Shown: positions 62,472 through 64,000 of the stretch, piece by piece
How the letters are laid out: each line of letters starts with the position of its first letter
Position numbering within the stretch: the first letter of the stretch is position 1
Program-made: the position numbers and the translations under genes
Notes under the pieces: model-generated
Told to the model about the DNA's origin: nothing
Databases searched by the model: none
The model's input: only the letters and a program-made list of their open reading frames with translations
NCBI RefSeq assembly: GCF_900100795.1
Contig: NZ_FNCO01000004.1
Coordinates: 248,001-312,000, forward strand
Direction of reading: 5' to 3'
Origin: Pseudomonas abietaniphila
GTDB taxonomy: Bacteria > Pseudomonadota > Gammaproteobacteria > Pseudomonadales > Pseudomonadaceae
DNA: 64,000 nucleotides

Positions 62472-62581
62472 GCAGGTTTCTCCTCATTTCGACGGCTCGT
62501 CAGGCTGGACATGGCCGAAGGTTGAGCCACTGTACGGCAAACATTTGGAGCAAAAAAATAACAATTTTAGTGAGGCTTTTG

Positions 62582-62636
62582 CCTGACGCCCGTAGGAAAT
62601 CGTCAGGTTGCCCTGTAGGTGTCGTCTGCCTATAGT
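62582..62636 (+). promoter_or_regulatory. dcyD promoter with upstream dyad
   Basis: TTGCCC (62608-62613) and TATAGT (62631-62636) are 17 bp apart, a good sigma-70 promoter starting about 28 bp before dcyD. Directly before the -35 lies the dyad CCTGAC-N14-GTCAGG (62582-62607), a plausible site for an activator or repressor. Confidence 0.6.
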
Positions 62637-62670
62637 CCAGCGACTCACTTTAAGACGTACCGATATCACC

Positions 62671-63672
62671 ATGATCAAACAACAGCTCGACCGTTTTAAC
62701 CGCCTCGAACTGCTCGGCGCGCCTACCCCTCTGGAGAAGCTCGAACGCCTGTCGACCTGGGCCGGACGCGACATCTATGTGAAACGCGACGACATCACGC
62801 CACTGGCCATGGGCGGCAACAAACTGCGCAAGCTGGAATATCTGGCGGCGGACGCACTGGCGCAGGGCGCCGACACGCTGATCACGGCGGGCGCGATTCA
62901 GTCCAACCATGTCCGCCAGACGGCCGCGCTGGCCGCAAAACTGGGCCTGGGGTGCGTCGCCTTGCTGGAAAATCCCATCGCCACCGAGGACAGCAACTAC
63001 CTGGGCAATGGAAACCGGCTGCTGCTGGACCTGTTCGACGTCAAGGTCGAGTTGGTCGAGAACCTCGACAACGCAGACGAGCAGCTGCAGGCGCTCGCGG
63101 CCCGCTTGCGCAACAGCGGCAAGAAACCGTATCTGGTGCCGATTGGCGGATCCAGCCCCATCGGCGCTTTGGGCTATGTCCGTGCCGGGTTCGAACTCGC
63201 TGAGCAGATTCGACAGAGCGGCGTCGAGTTTGCCGCCGTAGTGCTGGCCTCCGGCAGCGCCGGGACGCACAGCGGCCTTGGCCTGGCGCTGGCAGAAGCG
63301 CTGCCGCAATTACCTGTCATTGGCGTTACCGTGTCTCGCCCGGAAGAAACCCAGGCACCGAAGGTTCAGGGATTGGCCGAGCGTACGGCTGAACTGCTGG
63401 GCGAGCCGTTGCCCTCTGCCTTCAACGTTCATTTATGGGACGAGTATTACGGCCCACGTTATGGCGAGCCCAACGCAGGCACGCTGTCGGCGATCAAGCT
63501 GGTGGCGAGCCAGGAAGGTCTGCTGCTGGATCCGGTCTACACCGGCAAGGCCATGGCCGGGCTGCTGGACGGTATCGGCCGGCAGCGCTTCGACGACGGT
63601 CCGATCATCTTCCTGCACACCGGCGGTGCGCCTGCGTTGTTTGCGTACCCCGGCGTTTTTTCGGCTCATTGA
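62671..63672 (+). CDS. dcyD: D-cysteine desulfhydrase
   Basis: A 333-residue PLP enzyme of the ACC-deaminase/DcyD group that splits D-cysteine into pyruvate, sulfide and ammonia. The PLP Lys is in '[15 protein letters not shown]', '[19 protein letters not shown]' is the substrate loop and '[16 protein letters not shown]' the phosphate-binding loop; '[10 protein letters not shown]' near the end matches the DcyD family. ATG 62671 gives the normal length. A serine acetyltransferase gene is divergent. The next gene, outside the window, is often a cystine transporter in Pseudomonas. Confidence 0.9.
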   Translation: MIKQQLDRFNRLELLGAPTPLEKLERLSTWAGRDIYVKRDDITPLAMGGNKLRKLEYLAADALAQGADTLITAGAIQSNHVRQTAALAAKLGLGCVALLENPIATEDSNYLGNGNRLLLDLFDVKVELVENLDNADEQLQALAARLRNSGKKPYLVPIGGSSPIGALGYVRAGFELAEQIRQSGVEFAAVVLASGSAGTHSGLGLALAEALPQLPVIGVTVSRPEETQAPKVQGLAERTAELLGEPLPSAFNVHLWDEYYGPRYGEPNAGTLSAIKLVASQEGLLLDPVYTGKAMAGLLDGIGRQRFDDGPIIFLHTGGAPALFAYPGVFSAH

Positions 63673-63688
63673 GCCACGCTACGCACCC

Positions 63689-63823
63689 GTAGGAGCGTGG
63701 CTTGTCCCGCGATCGACTGCGCAGCAGTCGCAATTGCAGACCACTCGATACATCTGACGCACCGAGATATTTGAATTTGCTGCCGGTGCCCGCCAGATCG
63801 CGGGACAAGCCACGCTCCTACAG
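63689..63823. repeat. Inverted REP pair (GTAGGAGCGTGGCTTGTCCC type)
   Basis: The arms at 63689-63715 and 63797-63823 are near-perfect inverted copies separated by about 81 bp. The same family is at 869-1001, the other end of the window. Confidence 0.88.
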
Positions 63824-64000
63824 GTCGGCAGGCGCCACACCATTTCTATATGCATAAAACAAATAAGCGATTCGTTTTTAATTATTTTTAATCCTAAACC
63901 AGTGCTTCTATGATCGCGCCGAACCACCGTATGAATACCCGGCAGAGCACTGAAAAAGCTGGATAAAAGCGCGGTGCCAAAGTAGCTTCGTCAGGTCTGA
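63824..64000 (+). promoter_or_regulatory. AT-rich promoter region of the next (absent) gene
   Basis: Bases 63841-63900 are strikingly AT-rich for this genome (TTTTTAATTATTTTTAATCC) and contain ATGCATAAAACAAATAAGCG. TATGAT at 63909-63914 is a good -10 without a -35, as expected for an activator-dependent promoter. Sulfur genes controlled by CysB look like this; the assignment is inference from the adjacent dcyD. Confidence 0.4.

Overview
The window is a chromosomal segment of a Pseudomonas species. Reasons: GC-rich coding with few ATA/TTA codons, a gene order recognisable from Pseudomonas (proC-yggT-metX-metW-rdgB-hemW; rpoH-ftsX-ftsE-ftsY; coaD-ferredoxin-ggt-mutM; typA-thiI-glnA-ntrBC), and intergenic spaces crowded with the 'GTAGGAGC / GTGGGAGC' REP repeats typical of the P. 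fluorescens/P. syringae lineage. Nearly all of it looks like core chromosome. I see no prophage, CRISPR array, integron, rRNA or tRNA gene.

Layout. 1-5.5 kb: end of proC, yggT, methionine genes metX-metW, a DUF4426 protein, rdgB and hemW, tightly coupled, then a DUF3392 membrane protein. 5.6-8.8 kb: trmB, thiG, thiS and a DUF423 protein on the minus strand, with mtgA divergent. 8.9-13.2 kb (minus): rpoH, then the overlapping ftsY-ftsE-ftsX operon. 13.5-18 kb: an M16 peptidase pair (one with, one without the zinc motif), rsmD and a YheT-type hydrolase. 18.4-20.5 kb: azlCD amino-acid exporter and a sulfurtransferase. 20.5-26.3 kb: a long-chain-alcohol oxidation cluster resembling laoABCR, with an extra MFS transporter. 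26.3-26.9 kb: a 207-bp tandem duplication. 27-33.2 kb: coaD, ferredoxin, ggt, a small secreted protein, mutM, an HDOD protein and rlmI. 33.2-34 kb: a RAYT transposase between matching inverted REP pairs. 34-43 kb: ilvD, a DUF3429 protein, a DASH cryptochrome, a PchP-like phosphatase, folA and the DUF2868/DUF3482-GTPase pair. 43-44.3 kb: a PhnZ-like HD-domain protein and a YkgJ cysteine-cluster protein. 44.5-55 kb: typA, thiI, glnA, a small envelope gene group (cupin lipoprotein, secreted chorismate mutase, two DUF4124 proteins) and ntrBC. 55-64 kb: an amidase with unusual codon use, an aldo/keto reductase, a LysR regulator, the choline carrier betT, serine acetyltransferase and D-cysteine desulfhydrase.

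How the parts work together. The nitrogen block reads as one circuit: glnA has a sigma-54 promoter with two NtrC-type sites spaced as in enterobacterial glnA, and a comparable sigma-54/NtrC pair lies ahead of ntrB, suggesting autoregulation. The lao-like genes would oxidise fatty alcohol to aldehyde (LaoA with LaoB) and aldehyde to acid (LaoC), with a TetR repressor and a palindrome inside the laoC promoter. BetT and a PchP-like phosphatase both concern choline, and betT carries a palindrome matching the BetI operator. Serine acetyltransferase and D-cysteine desulfhydrase are divergent sulfur genes, and the right edge looks like the start of another sulfur-controlled gene.

No clearly new multi-gene system is evident. 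The items most worth following are the orphan PhnZ-like oxygenase candidate, the DUF2868/DUF3482 membrane-GTPase pair, the RAYT-REP locus with its minisatellite, and the 207-bp duplication. All calls come from reading the sequence; no database search was run.
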